From Planctomycetota bacterium (GTDB taxonomy: Bacteria; Planctomycetota; UBA8742; UBA2392), in NCBI GenBank assembly GCA_020425605.1, contig JAGQRH010000026.1, forward strand, positions 1 through 56,550: a DNA stretch of 56,550 nucleotides. The letters run 5' to 3'. The translations under genes were made by a program, and so were the position numbers. The notes beneath the pieces were generated by a model that was given only the letters and a program-made list of their open reading frames with translations, was not told the DNA's origin and made no database searches. This document shows positions 41,232 to 49,813 of the stretch, one piece after another; the first letter of the stretch is position 1, and each line of letters starts with the position of its first letter.

Positions 41232-42500
41232 CTAGCGGTTCTCGAACAGCAGGTTGAAATTCTGGTCGTAGACGGCGGCGATGCTTTTGGACGGCTCGCG
41301 GCGGTACTGCTCGACGATGGCGTTGAGGATGCGCTCCGGGTCGCGGTCGGCGCGGTCGATCGCGGGTGGGCGCTTGAACTCGATGAACCCGGCGCGGCTG
41401 GTGCCCATGATGCGCGTCACGCGGCTCTTGCGGCTGGCGTAGCTTTCCAGCATCTCGAGGCTGACCGTTGCCCTGAAGAACGCCTCAATGGTATTGACCG
41501 GTGCGCTCCAGTCGTGGATGCGTGTGACCGTCTCGATCGCATCCAGCATGCACAGGTGCGGCCCGGCCCCGATGTCTGTGCCCAGAACCCAGGGGATGTC
41601 CATGGCACGTACTTTTTCCAGCTTCATGCGACCTGAGCCAAGCGCCTCGTTGCTGGTGGGGCAATGCACCACGATGCTGCCCCGCTGCTTGATCGTGCGC
41701 CAGTCGAAGTCGTCCAGCCACACGCAATGCGCCAGCAGCGTGCGCGGGGACAAAAGCCCGGCCTGGTCGTAGACATCCAGATACGACTTCGCATCAGGAA
41801 ACATGCGCGAGACGGCCGCGCACTCGTCTTCATTTTCGGCCAGGTGCGTCTGTACCCAGAGCGTGTAGTCGAAGGCGAATTCACGCAGCTCTTTGAGCGC
41901 CTGCTTGTCGCACGAGAGGGCGAAGCGCGGCGTTACCGCCAGCGTCTCTTCAAACTCGATCTGCAAGGCCTTCAATTGCTCGAGTACGGTTGCGATCGGC
42001 TTGACCAGCTCCGGCGGTTCGCCCGTTGTCATCACGGCGGGGCCGATCAGGCTGTAGCGGATGCCCGCGTTCTTGGCCGCCCGCACGCTTTCCGGGTGGG
42101 GGCTGCACCAGCACGCGCCAGCGAGCGTGCCGGCCGCGGCCTGTTTGCGGGCAAAGCCCTCTGCGGCGACATCGGCGAAGTTCTGGTCGGAAAAGCGGGC
42201 TTCTTCCGGCCAGACGTCTTCAGCCAGCCAGCCGAGCAGCGTCTTGCCCCTGACGCCGGCGATGCGGTGCTGGACCCAGTGGTAGTGCCAGTCGCAGAAG
42301 GCCGGGGTGATGATGCCCTCGACCGGGATGGGCTCGTACTCGACGTGCGGCAGGCCGAGATAGCCCGATTCCGGCCGATGGAACGGGTCGTCGTAGCTGG
42401 TGTAAAGAATCGAGTTGCCCTCAACCCGAGCCTGGTTAGGGCTGATCGGCCAGACGCACTGGCCTTGCAACACGCGACGTTTGACGGGCTCGTTATGCAT
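41232..42500 (-). CDS. Guanine deaminase-like amidohydrolase
   Basis: A 422-aa metal-dependent hydrolase. Ligands are in DWHYHW (His72, His74), QTHLAENEDE (His219, Glu222), LLAHCVWLDD (His258) and LGTDIGAGP (Asp309); HCPTSNEALGSG (279-290) is the guanine-deaminase substrate loop. It likely converts guanine to xanthine, though s-triazine or cytosine-type substrates are possible. The N-terminus is shorter before the barrel than usual. The start at 42500 has no clear ribosome-binding site. xseA lies 49 bp upstream on the same strand. Confidence 0.85.
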   Translation of the reverse strand: MHNEPVKRRVLQGQCVWPISPNQARVEGNSILYTSYDDPFHRPESGYLGLPHVEYEPIPVEGIITPAFCDWHYHWVQHRIAGVRGKTLLGWLAEDVWPEEARFSDQNFADVAAEGFARKQAAAGTLAGACWCSPHPESVRAAKNAGIRYSLIGPAVMTTGEPPELVKPIATVLEQLKALQIEFEETLAVTPRFALSCDKQALKELREFAFDYTLWVQTHLAENEDECAAVSRMFPDAKSYLDVYDQAGLLSPRTLLAHCVWLDDFDWRTIKQRGSIVVHCPTSNEALGSGRMKLEKVRAMDIPWVLGTDIGAGPHLCMLDAIETVTRIHDWSAPVNTIEAFFRATVSLEMLESYASRKSRVTRIMGTSRAGFIEFKRPPAIDRADRDPERILNAIVEQYRREPSKSIAAVYDQNFNLLFENR

Positions 42501-42549
42501 GGCGCTTTGCGCGGGAACAGGGGTTCGGAGTTCGGAACGGCCCCAACCC

Positions 42550-43752
42550 CTAGGCCCGATGCCCGGTAACCTTGCTCACGATCGATCCCTCCGCGAGCTT
42601 GGTGACCAGCGTTTCTCCTTCCTTCGCGTCTCTGGCGCGCTTCAGGACCCTGCCTTGCTCGTCGCGCGTAATGCTGTAACCGCGCTCGAGGACCTTCAGT
42701 GGGCTCAGCGCTTCCAGCTGCGCGCCGAGTGCGTTGAGCTTTTCTCCGTGATCCTTGAGCCGGTGGTGCATGTTCCACTTCAGGCCGTCGAGCAGATAGT
42801 CGAGGCGCTGCTGTTCGCGGCGCAGCTGGTTCAGCGGGCCGAGGCCGGCCAGCCGCTCCTGCATGGTTTCCAGCCGGCCGCGCCATATTTCCAGCGTGTG
42901 GCGCAGCCCCTTGCTGAGCTTCAGGCGATACTCGCTCACCAGTTCGACCATGCCCGCCAGTTCAGGCACCAGAATCTCGGCTGCGGCCGTGGGTGTGGGC
43001 GCGCGGTAATCGGCTACCAGGTCGGCGATGGTTGTGTCGACCTCGTGTCCAACGGCGCTGATGACCGGGATATCGCTTTCGAAAATCGCGCGGGCCACCG
43101 GCTCCTCGTTGAAGGCCCACAGGTCCTCAAGGCTCCCCCCGCCGCGCCCGACGATCATGGCGTCGATCTGTAGTGCGGAATTCAGCGCGTTGATCTTGCG
43201 GATCGCGCGTGCAATCTGCTCGGCTGAGCCATCCCCCTGCACCTTCGCCGGGTAGACGAAGATCTCGACCAGTCGGTTTCGCCGCTGTGCAGTCGTGATG
43301 ATGTCGCGAATTGCCGCGCCGGTCGGAGAAGTGATCACGGCGATGCGTTGCGGATACTCAGGCAGTGGCTTCTTGTGGTCCTCATCGAACAGGCCCTCGC
43401 GTTCCAGTCGCTCGTACATCTGCTGGAAGGCAAGTTGCAGCCCGCCGACGCCCTTGGGCGAAACGGAAGTAGCCACCAGGCTGTATTCGCCGCGACGCGC
43501 ATAGACGTCCAGCTTGCCGGTGATGACGACCTCCAGCCCGTCCTCAAGCTTGAATTTCAGGCGCTCGAACGTGCCGCGCCAGATGATCAGCCGCAACTGT
43601 GCCCCGGCGTCCTTCAGGTTGCAGTAGACGTGGCCGGAATGGTGCGGCCCGCGGTAGTTGCCCAACTCACCGGTGACGGCGACATTGCTGAAGGGGGGCT
43701 CAAGCGTGCGCTTGATCTGGTTCGAGAGCTCGGTGACCGAGATCGGGTCCAT
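42550..43752 (-). CDS. xseA: Exodeoxyribonuclease VII large subunit
   Basis: A 400-aa nuclease subunit with the OB-fold N-terminus (VTGELGNYRGPHHSGHVYCN), the catalytic core TSPTGAAIRDI (~138-148), VGRGGGSLEDLWAFNEE and SAVGHEVDTTIADLVAD, then a coiled coil and the C-terminal YSITRDEQGRVLKRA. It cuts single-stranded DNA processively with XseB, whose gene is not adjacent. ATG 43752 overlaps the stop of the EF-hand gene (TGATG), and AAGGAAG precedes it; a TTG one codon upstream is possible. Confidence 0.95.
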   Translation of the reverse strand: MDPISVTELSNQIKRTLEPPFSNVAVTGELGNYRGPHHSGHVYCNLKDAGAQLRLIIWRGTFERLKFKLEDGLEVVITGKLDVYARRGEYSLVATSVSPKGVGGLQLAFQQMYERLEREGLFDEDHKKPLPEYPQRIAVITSPTGAAIRDIITTAQRRNRLVEIFVYPAKVQGDGSAEQIARAIRKINALNSALQIDAMIVGRGGGSLEDLWAFNEEPVARAIFESDIPVISAVGHEVDTTIADLVADYRAPTPTAAAEILVPELAGMVELVSEYRLKLSKGLRHTLEIWRGRLETMQERLAGLGPLNQLRREQQRLDYLLDGLKWNMHHRLKDHGEKLNALGAQLEALSPLKVLERGYSITRDEQGRVLKRARDAKEGETLVTKLAEGSIVSKVTGHRA

Positions 43753-44657
43753 CAATCTTCCTTCTTCACAAACTTGTCGCCGTCGCGCTTCAGTCCCAGC
43801 GCGTTGAGTGCCGTTTCATTGCCGGGCTGCGTCACCAGTACCCGGGCGTAGAGCATGCCGGCCTCGGTCCGCATGCCCCAGTCCACACACTGGTTGGCGA
43901 GCGCCAGGTTGGTGTCGCCATCTTCCCAGTCGAGCCCGATCACGGCCTTTGCGTACTTCATCTGGACTGCGTCTTCCACTTTCTCGACCGTCACTTTGGC
44001 CGGGTCTTTCACGGTCAGTGCGGCGTCCGAGGACAAGAGGTACAGCCGGCCGTTGGCTTCGGATACGAATCCCTCTATCTCGCCGGCCTTGGGGTCATAG
44101 ACCTTGGCCCATGACTGGAAGTACTTCGCGTCCCAGAAATGCCCTGCGAACGGGACTTCCTTGCGGGCCTTGGCGCCGGCCTCGGCCTCCATCGTGCGGT
44201 TCTGGTCTTCATTCAGCGCGTAGAAGTTGTCACCGATGCGTACGGGCGTGAGCCCTGCGTCGGAAGCTTTTTTGAAGAACGCCAGCCAGGCGTTGTCTTT
44301 GCCCAGTTCCATGTCGCGTGCATCAATAACGCCGTCGCCGTTGCGATCCCAGTGCTTCTTGAACGCCTCTTCGGCCGTGAGGGCTTTCTTTGTCTGCGGG
44401 TGGTACAGCACAAACGGGGCCTCGCCCTCGGCCAGCGGCTTGCCGTAGCGCTGCCTGAATTCATCCAGGGTGACATGTCCGTCACCATTGGAGTCGAAAG
44501 CGGGGATGAAGTCCTCAGACTTGAATTCAACGTCGGTGATGTTGCTGCCGTTGCCGGCCGTCGGGCCGACGGGGGTGCTCTGCGAGAATTTCCAGATCAA
44601 CAACGCTGCAACCAGCGCCAGCAACACGATTGCGACTACCGGAATTGCCTTGTTCAT
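43752..44657 (-). CDS. Membrane-anchored EF-hand protein
   Basis: A 301-aa protein. Residues ~5-22 (IPVVAIVLLALVAALLIW) are a TM anchor or signal. Two calcium-binding loops are intact: DSNGDGHVTLDE (55-66) and DRNGDGVIDARD (104-115). The rest (~130-301) is an uncharacterised alpha/beta region, ending with a TPR-like LYARVLVTQPGNETALNALG. ATG 44657 was chosen over the upstream extension, which runs antisense through the leader of the divergent gene at 44761. Its stop overlaps the xseA start, so the two are coupled. Function unknown; an envelope calcium-dependent role is inferred. Confidence 0.82.
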   Translation of the reverse strand: MNKAIPVVAIVLLALVAALLIWKFSQSTPVGPTAGNGSNITDVEFKSEDFIPAFDSNGDGHVTLDEFRQRYGKPLAEGEAPFVLYHPQTKKALTAEEAFKKHWDRNGDGVIDARDMELGKDNAWLAFFKKASDAGLTPVRIGDNFYALNEDQNRTMEAEAGAKARKEVPFAGHFWDAKYFQSWAKVYDPKAGEIEGFVSEANGRLYLLSSDAALTVKDPAKVTVEKVEDAVQMKYAKAVIGLDWEDGDTNLALANQCVDWGMRTEAGMLYARVLVTQPGNETALNALGLKRDGDKFVKKED

Positions 44658-44760
44658 GGCACCGCCCCGGGGGGACCTCCAAAGGGACGGCCAGTGTACC
44701 ACGGCCTCGGGATCGCGAAACCGGACTGGAATCTCGGGCACAACCTGCCAGACTGGTGCA

Positions 44761-45834
44761 ATGAAGTATGTCTTGGCCGTACTGATGCTGATTCTCACCG
44801 GGCTGATCGCCCGCGCCCCTGACATTCAAGCGCAGGAAGCCGCAGCCAAGGGCATGAGCGCCATCGACATTCTCGAAGCCCTGACGTCGCAGGATCCCGC
44901 CTTGCGGGACCGCGGCGCCAATGAGCTGCAGCTGATGTCCGCCGAGACAGGCAAGGCACTGGGCGGCGAAGTTCTGCAGGCCGGCGTTCGAGAGGCGCAA
45001 AGCGCCATCGAGGCATTCGGCATTGCCGACACCACGCCCGCCGCGATTGCCGCGTGCGTCGCGCTCGACAGCAAGGAAGAAGAAGTGCGCTTTGCGGTGC
45101 TCGATGCGCTGGTAACGATGTCGCCCTCGAAAGTGACGGAAGCCGGCACCAAGCACCTGACCGGCGAGCGTCAGAAGGTGCTGCGCACCATGGTCGCCGA
45201 ATCGGATTACCTCAAGCTGCAGTGCGAAGGCGTTGACGAGGACGACAGCGGTGCGCTCGAGGTGCCAGTGCGCAAGGCGCTGGGCATGGCCATCCTGCTG
45301 GACCGCGTGTTCGGCGTGAAAGGCATGGCGCTGCTGCTGAACCGGATCGGCGGGTTCATGCTGGGTGACGAGCCCGGCGACGACAAGAAGAAGACCGAAA
45401 CCCAGCGCAACACGGAAGAGCGTCTGCGCCGCGGCGCACTTAAGTGGTGTGAAGCGATCTGGGTCGAGGATCCCGCGATTGTTTTCAACTATTCGCCGAT
45501 CGCTCCGTACGCGGACCGGAACAAGGCCGTCACGCGTATCAACCGCCGCCTCGAGGAAATGCAGGGCGAAGAAGTTGAGTACGGCGACAAGAAGTTCAAG
45601 GGCAAGCGCTACGGTGACTACCTGACGTCGATCGTTTACGAGTCGGATATCTCCGGCAACCGCGCGGCCGCGTTCCTGCGGCTGTCATGGTGGCGCGGCG
45701 ACGACGTGATCATCAGCGGTGAAGGCTACGCCGAAGCCGTGGACGCATTCAACAAGGTTCCAAAGCGCGATGCCCGGCGGCAGATGATCGCCATCCGCGA
45801 CTGGTGGAAGAACCACCGCGCCGCAACCGAATGA
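44761..45834 (+). CDS. Exported helical-repeat protein of unknown function
   Basis: A 357-aa protein with a signal peptide (MKYVLAVLMLILTGLIARAP, then DIQAQ). The mature part begins with HEAT-like helices (LTSQDPALRDRGANELQLMS, VRFAVLDALVTMSPSKV). The second half has conserved-looking aromatic and charged stretches (YGDYLTSIVYES, RLSWWRGDDVI) and ends IRDWWKNHRAATE. CAGACT lies 6 nt before the ATG and no Shine-Dalgarno is seen. It is divergent from the EF-hand gene and convergent, with zero gap, with the gene at 45835. Function unknown. Confidence 0.72.
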   Translation: MKYVLAVLMLILTGLIARAPDIQAQEAAAKGMSAIDILEALTSQDPALRDRGANELQLMSAETGKALGGEVLQAGVREAQSAIEAFGIADTTPAAIAACVALDSKEEEVRFAVLDALVTMSPSKVTEAGTKHLTGERQKVLRTMVAESDYLKLQCEGVDEDDSGALEVPVRKALGMAILLDRVFGVKGMALLLNRIGGFMLGDEPGDDKKKTETQRNTEERLRRGALKWCEAIWVEDPAIVFNYSPIAPYADRNKAVTRINRRLEEMQGEEVEYGDKKFKGKRYGDYLTSIVYESDISGNRAAAFLRLSWWRGDDVIISGEGYAEAVDAFNKVPKRDARRQMIAIRDWWKNHRAATE

Positions 45835-46638
45835 CTATCCAATCTTGAAACTCACGCCCCGGGTGCCCCGCGAGGCGTGTACGCGCATACTCTCGCTGCC
45901 AAGCAGCAGGGGCTCCAGCGTGTCGACGAAGGTTGTGCCGTACGATAGCTCGCCGGAAGTCAGTTCTTTGGCATCACCCGCTTCGCCATCGAAACGTGAA
46001 TCCGATAGCGCTCGCCCCTCACCATCGCCGCTCAGCAGGTAGGCGGCGGCAGCGGACTGCGCGCCGAAATCCGGGCCGAGTTCTGCGGCGGCGGGCCCGG
46101 CCGCGTCGGCTGCGACCACCAGCACGTGTTTCGCGCGGCCCTTTTCGATCCAGCGAATGCCGGTGGCGAGCGCGGTCATGGCCGAAAGCTCGCCCGTGGA
46201 CAGCAGCGTGCAGCGCCCGCGCAGGTGGAACTGGATGGCGATCTCGCCCTGGAACATGCTCGGCAGCGTGTAGACGAACAGTGCCGGTGACGGCGCGCCG
46301 GCCTGGCGGGACTTTTCGAACTGGGCGTCGACCTCAAGGCAGCCGAGCATCGTGCCACCGACCTGGGCAACTTCGTCAGGCTCAAGCCCGGTCAGCCCGC
46401 CGTTGGCCTTGAAGGCCAGTTGCGCCGCGCCGACGGCGACCTTGCAGAGCGGGTCCATGCGTCCGTACTTGGTGAACGGCGCGTCGAAGAAGAACTTCGC
46501 GCGCAGCTTCGGCGTGCCGTACTCGGCCACCGGCCCGGCGTTCAGTTCTTCCCAAGACGTGTGCAGGGCGCCGCCCGGTCCCCATGAAAGCAGCTCGGAG
46601 GGTGATACACGGCCGTAGGCGATCAGGCGTGCGCTCAT
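45835..46638 (-). CDS. Ketosynthase-like protein without active-site cysteine (chain-length-factor-like)
   Basis: A 267-aa thiolase-fold protein. Blocks such as MDPLCKVAVGAAQLAFKANG (61-80), GGTMLGC (94-100), TLPSMFQGEIAIQFHLRG (124-141) and GIRWIEKGRAKHVLVVAAD match the N-terminal half of beta-ketoacyl synthases. At the nucleophile position the sequence is STGELS (Gly149), not Cys. It therefore resembles the chain-length-factor or Ketoacyl-synt_2 partners of polyketide and aryl-polyene systems. Its ATG overlaps the stop of the catalytic partner (46635) by 4 bases, strongly suggesting a heterodimer. The second thiolase half is short, so it may be a reduced form. Confidence 0.8.
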   Translation of the reverse strand: MSARLIAYGRVSPSELLSWGPGGALHTSWEELNAGPVAEYGTPKLRAKFFFDAPFTKYGRMDPLCKVAVGAAQLAFKANGGLTGLEPDEVAQVGGTMLGCLEVDAQFEKSRQAGAPSPALFVYTLPSMFQGEIAIQFHLRGRCTLLSTGELSAMTALATGIRWIEKGRAKHVLVVAADAAGPAAAELGPDFGAQSAAAAYLLSGDGEGRALSDSRFDGEAGDAKELTSGELSYGTTFVDTLEPLLLGSESMRVHASRGTRGVSFKIG

Positions 46639-47597
46639 GCGCCCCCCGGGCCGACGATGATGGCGGTGTTCATGCCGCCGAAGCCGGAGTTGGTGGTGAG
46701 CACGTAGCCGGGTTTGATCTTGCGAGGCTCGCCGTGGACGACGTCGAGCGCGAAGTCTTCCTCACCCTGCTCGAATCCCACGGTGGGAGGAATCACGCCC
46801 TCGGTTGCAACCAGCGCACTGATGATCACCTCAATCAGCCCGGCCGCACCAAGCGTGTGGCCAATGGCCCCCTTGATGCCAAACACCGGCGGCGGGTTGC
46901 CATTGAAGACAGTGTGAAACGCCCGAGCCTCCATGGCGTCGTTGTATTCGGTGGCCGTACCATGAGCGCAGATGGCTCGAATCTCCGACCGGTCGATACC
47001 TTCCAGCGCCCGCTCAATCGCCAACGCCAGCCCCGACCCATCCCGCGATGGCCCGCTGATATGGTTGGCGTCGTTGCTACACCCATAGGAAACAATCCGC
47101 GGGCGATGGGATGCAGTGCCGACCAGCCTTAGTTGAACGATCATGCTCGCCGTACCTAGTGCGAGCCCGTCGCGACGGCGATCAAAAGGCCTCACGGTGT
47201 CGTTTGTCGAAGCCTGTAGCGCGGCAAATCCCGCTCTGATGAACGGTGTAATGCGGTCACAGCCTTGAATGGTCGCAACATCGCAATCGCCGTCCAGCAA
47301 GCATTCCGTGGCCTCAATGACAGCCTGCGCGCCGGAAACACAAGCATTACTGACAATGGTCAGTCCGGGTAATGCAACTCCATCAAAGGGTCGGATGGGT
47401 CCCTCGTCAGACATCAACCCCTTGGTTGTTGCGACAAACGCCCGAAGTTTTCTGCCATCAATTGTCCGGACTGCGTTCTCTAAGCCTTCCCATCCGGCTT
47501 TGGGGAGGGGCTCCGAGAACGCTTTCCATATGTCTGCCAGCCCGCCCCCAGAAACGCTTGCGGAAGACAGAATCAGTTCGACCTGCTTGTGTAGCAT
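46635..47597 (-). CDS. Beta-ketoacyl synthase (KAS II-like), short form
   Basis: A 320-aa condensing enzyme with an intact Cys-His-His set: Cys86 in VSNACVSGAQA, His212 in CAHGTATEYND, and Lys242/His247 in KGAIGHTLGAAG. The C-terminal NSGFGGMN loop is present. It is about 90 residues shorter at the N-terminus than FabF. The start at 47597 has TAACCT 6 nt upstream. It condenses malonyl units with an acyl-ACP; the product is unknown. With the overlapping cysteine-less partner and the upstream hot-dog thioesterase it forms a small fatty-acid- or polyene-like operon lacking ACP, ketoreductase and dehydratase in this window. Confidence 0.85.
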   Translation of the reverse strand: MLHKQVELILSSASVSGGGLADIWKAFSEPLPKAGWEGLENAVRTIDGRKLRAFVATTKGLMSDEGPIRPFDGVALPGLTIVSNACVSGAQAVIEATECLLDGDCDVATIQGCDRITPFIRAGFAALQASTNDTVRPFDRRRDGLALGTASMIVQLRLVGTASHRPRIVSYGCSNDANHISGPSRDGSGLALAIERALEGIDRSEIRAICAHGTATEYNDAMEARAFHTVFNGNPPPVFGIKGAIGHTLGAAGLIEVIISALVATEGVIPPTVGFEQGEEDFALDVVHGEPRKIKPGYVLTTNSGFGGMNTAIIVGPGGA

Positions 47598-47641
47598 GTG
47601 CGGAGGTTAGTCGTGGGGCGAGGTTGCGCCAAGGGTGCGGC

Positions 47642-48103
47642 CTAGGCCCACGACTCTGTGGGCTTGTCGGTCAGCTTGATCTGGCCGGACTGCCATCTTT
47701 TCCTCAGTTCTTCGAGGAACGGCGGGAAGTTCAACGCGAGGTTGCCGTCCGGGTGCAGCAGCACCTGCGTTGTTTCGGCCGTGGTCAGCAGCTCGTTGTC
47801 GCCCACCCGGCGTACTTCGTAGCGGTGCACCAGCTTGGGCACCTGCTGCCAGATCATACTGGCGGTCACGAGCAGCTTGTCGCCGTACTTTGCCGGGCGC
47901 TTGTACTTTAGACTCATGTCCACGATCGGCGCGGCGAATCTTTCGCGGATCAGGTCTTCGTAGCCCAGCCCGATCGCCGTACCCAGCGACTGCCGCGCGT
48001 CCTCCAGCCACTGCACGTAGTGCCCGTGCCACGCGATCTGCAGCAGGTCGCTGTGGCCGAAACGCACGGTCACGATGATGGAGTGGCTCAGGGGCTCAGG
48101 CAT
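47642..48103 (-). CDS. Hot-dog fold acyl-CoA/ACP thioesterase (4HBT/YbgC type)
   Basis: A 153-aa protein. SIIVTVRFGHSDLLQIAWHG holds the catalytic Asp position (D19) and HYVQWLEDARQSLG the following helix, as in 4-hydroxybenzoyl-CoA-type thioesterases. The remainder fits one hot-dog domain (SLKYKRPAKYGDKLLV). It probably releases the acyl product of the adjacent ketosynthase pair (inference from context). TATCTT sits exactly 6 nt before the ATG, fitting a leaderless start. Two palindromic repeats separate it from the porin gene upstream. Confidence 0.87.
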   Translation of the reverse strand: MPEPLSHSIIVTVRFGHSDLLQIAWHGHYVQWLEDARQSLGTAIGLGYEDLIRERFAAPIVDMSLKYKRPAKYGDKLLVTASMIWQQVPKLVHRYEVRRVGDNELLTTAETTQVLLHPDGNLALNFPPFLEELRKRWQSGQIKLTDKPTESWA

Positions 48104-48115
48104 GGGCGCAAGATA

Positions 48116-48163
48116 GCCAAAGGGGTCAGGCTCCGCGAGGTTGCGGTGCCCGACCCCTTTGGC
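48116..48163. repeat. GGGGTCAGG palindromic element, intergenic copy A
   Basis: GCCAAAGGGGTCAGGC and GTGCCCGACCCCTTTGGC are near-complementary ends of a 48-bp element. It covers the -10-like region of the thioesterase gene on the minus strand. It is related to the elements at 48180 and 12057. Confidence 0.75.
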
Positions 48164-48179
48164 GGCGATAGCGATCCCC

Positions 48180-48238
48180 GAGTTCTAAAGGGGTCAGGCA
48201 CCTCCGCTTCGCTGCGGAGCCAGACCCCTTTAGAACTC
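48180..48238. repeat. GGGGTCAGG palindromic element, copy B overlapping the porin stop
   Basis: Perfect 16-bp ends (GAGTTCTAAAGGGGTC with its complement) are followed inward by GGCACC/AGCC and a CCGCTTCGCTGCGG hairpin; 59 bp in all. The right arm includes the porin stop codon and last two codons. It could serve as the porin terminator. Confidence 0.8.
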
Positions 48239-49813
48239 CGCCGCGATCCGCAGCATGTAGAAGGTGTTCGGGATGTCGTTGGGCACGTTGCGGGTCTGCT
48301 TGAAATCCTCCTCGTTGAAGATGATTTCGAAGCCCAGCGTCACGTTGCGCGCCAGCGTGAAGTTGACGCCGATCATGAACTCGCGCCGGCTGGCCGCAAA
48401 GCCGGCCGCGTCGGCGAGAGTGAAGCCGGAGACTGCCCCGCTGCTGACGCGAAGGGGGCTGCCGAACGGGTCGGTAGAATCCAGTGGGTTGTCGTTGTTG
48501 TTGGTAACCATTTCCGAGTAGCGGAACATCGGCGTGATCCGCAGGAAGAACGGGATGCGCGGCAACTCGAAGGTATAGCGCGCCTCCACTCCCCAGGCGT
48601 TGCGCACGAATCGGCCGTCCTCACCGTGGATGAAATGCCCCTGGACGAAAAGGTCGCCGCCGGCGATCCGGAACGCGAAGTCCAGGTTCGCGCCAAGGCG
48701 CCACTTTGCCTTTCGGATACGCTTGCCCGGGTTGTCCTGCGTTCCCCCGAAGAAGGGCTGGCGCTGCATGCCCTCGATCAGGCTGATCTCGTTGTAGCTG
48801 AGGCGGTCGATCGATCCCCACGCCAGTACGTTGATGAAGTTCGTATTTTCACTGGTCCACTTGCCCGGGTCGAAGTGGGCGTTGCTGTTCAGGAAGCTGG
48901 ACGTATTGAAATCCCAGATGAATCCGCCGCCGAACTCAACCTGCAGGTAGCGGCTTACTTCACGTGTGTCGCCGAGCCCGCGGATGTAGCGGGTCTTGTC
49001 GTCCTGCATCAGCGGGTAGTTGTTGCTGTCATCGACCTGAGCGCGGCCGAGCAGGCTGCCGTCGCTCAGAGCGCCGATCACGTACAGGTTCTTCATGATC
49101 CGAGCGGTGTAGCGGATCTGTGCGACTTCGTCCTGGTGAAACGCCCGCTGGCCCAGCGCCATGGTTTCGCTGCCGTGGCTCTGGCGCCAGAAGTGCCCGT
49201 CGATGCCGAACAGGAAGCTGTCGATGAATGCGCCGCCCGGTACGAACTGGCCAAAGGGGCGGTTGTAGACGATCACGCCTCGGGTGATTTCGAAGATCTC
49301 TTCATCCAGCAGCGTGTAGTCGCCGTTGTAGCGCAGCGTCAGTTCCGACTCGACGACGTCGGAGTAGCCGGCAAAGAACGACAGCCACGCGCTGCCCAGT
49401 GCGATACCGCTCGGGGCGCGATGGCCGCCGTCAGGCTGGTCGCCCTCGGCTGATTTCTGGGACTGGCGGTATTTGACGGTCAGCCCGCCGGAGAACTCAA
49501 TGAACAGCTCACGTCTCGAGCGGATCGGTGCAAAGTCCTCAAAGCGGCGACGGACGGCCTGGTCGACTTTCTCGTCGAGGTACTGCTCGTAGCCTTCCCG
49601 CTGCTCGGCGAGGCGCTCATCTATGATGCGCTGGATGTCTTCTTCGCTCAGGCCGGACGGCTTGGGTTTGTCTTCCGGCTTGACTTCCCCACCATTGCCG
49701 CCGTTGGGCGGGGGCGGCTGCGCGACCAGTGGCGCAGCCAGCGCGGTCGCCAGCACCATCAGCAACAGGTGGGCTAGGAGTGGGGCAGAGGATCGCCTGG
49801 CGGCTTCAAGCAT
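48230..49813 (-). CDS. Outer-membrane beta-barrel porin, OprO/OprP (phosphate-selective porin) type
   Basis: A 527-aa protein. ATG 49813 opens a signal peptide (LLAHLLLMVLATALAAPLVAQ); the longer reading to 49945 has no support. A Pro/Gly linker and a short coiled coil (~65-105, IQRIIDERLAEQREGYEQYL) precede a barrel of alternating strands (FIEFSGGLTVKYRQS, SELTLRYNGDY, ARYTFELPRIPFFLRI). It ends in MLRIAAEF, with the terminal Phe recognised by the BAM machinery. The organism is therefore diderm. The coiled coil resembles the stalk of trimeric OprO/P porins. The last codons lie inside palindromic element B. Confidence 0.85.
   Translation of the reverse strand: MLEAARRSSAPLLAHLLLMVLATALAAPLVAQPPPPNGGNGGEVKPEDKPKPSGLSEEDIQRIIDERLAEQREGYEQYLDEKVDQAVRRRFEDFAPIRSRRELFIEFSGGLTVKYRQSQKSAEGDQPDGGHRAPSGIALGSAWLSFFAGYSDVVESELTLRYNGDYTLLDEEIFEITRGVIVYNRPFGQFVPGGAFIDSFLFGIDGHFWRQSHGSETMALGQRAFHQDEVAQIRYTARIMKNLYVIGALSDGSLLGRAQVDDSNNYPLMQDDKTRYIRGLGDTREVSRYLQVEFGGGFIWDFNTSSFLNSNAHFDPGKWTSENTNFINVLAWGSIDRLSYNEISLIEGMQRQPFFGGTQDNPGKRIRKAKWRLGANLDFAFRIAGGDLFVQGHFIHGEDGRFVRNAWGVEARYTFELPRIPFFLRITPMFRYSEMVTNNNDNPLDSTDPFGSPLRVSSGAVSGFTLADAAGFAASRREFMIGVNFTLARNVTLGFEIIFNEEDFKQTRNVPNDIPNTFYMLRIAAEF

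Noticed and set aside
42047..42886. 279-aa minus-strand ORF overlapping xseA and the deaminase gene
   Set aside because: Shadow frame rich in Arg, Pro and Ala, out of phase with two well-supported genes.
44658..44825. 56-codon N-terminal extension of the EF-hand protein
   Set aside because: It runs antisense through the start of the divergent exported protein; the internal Met begins a clear TM anchor.
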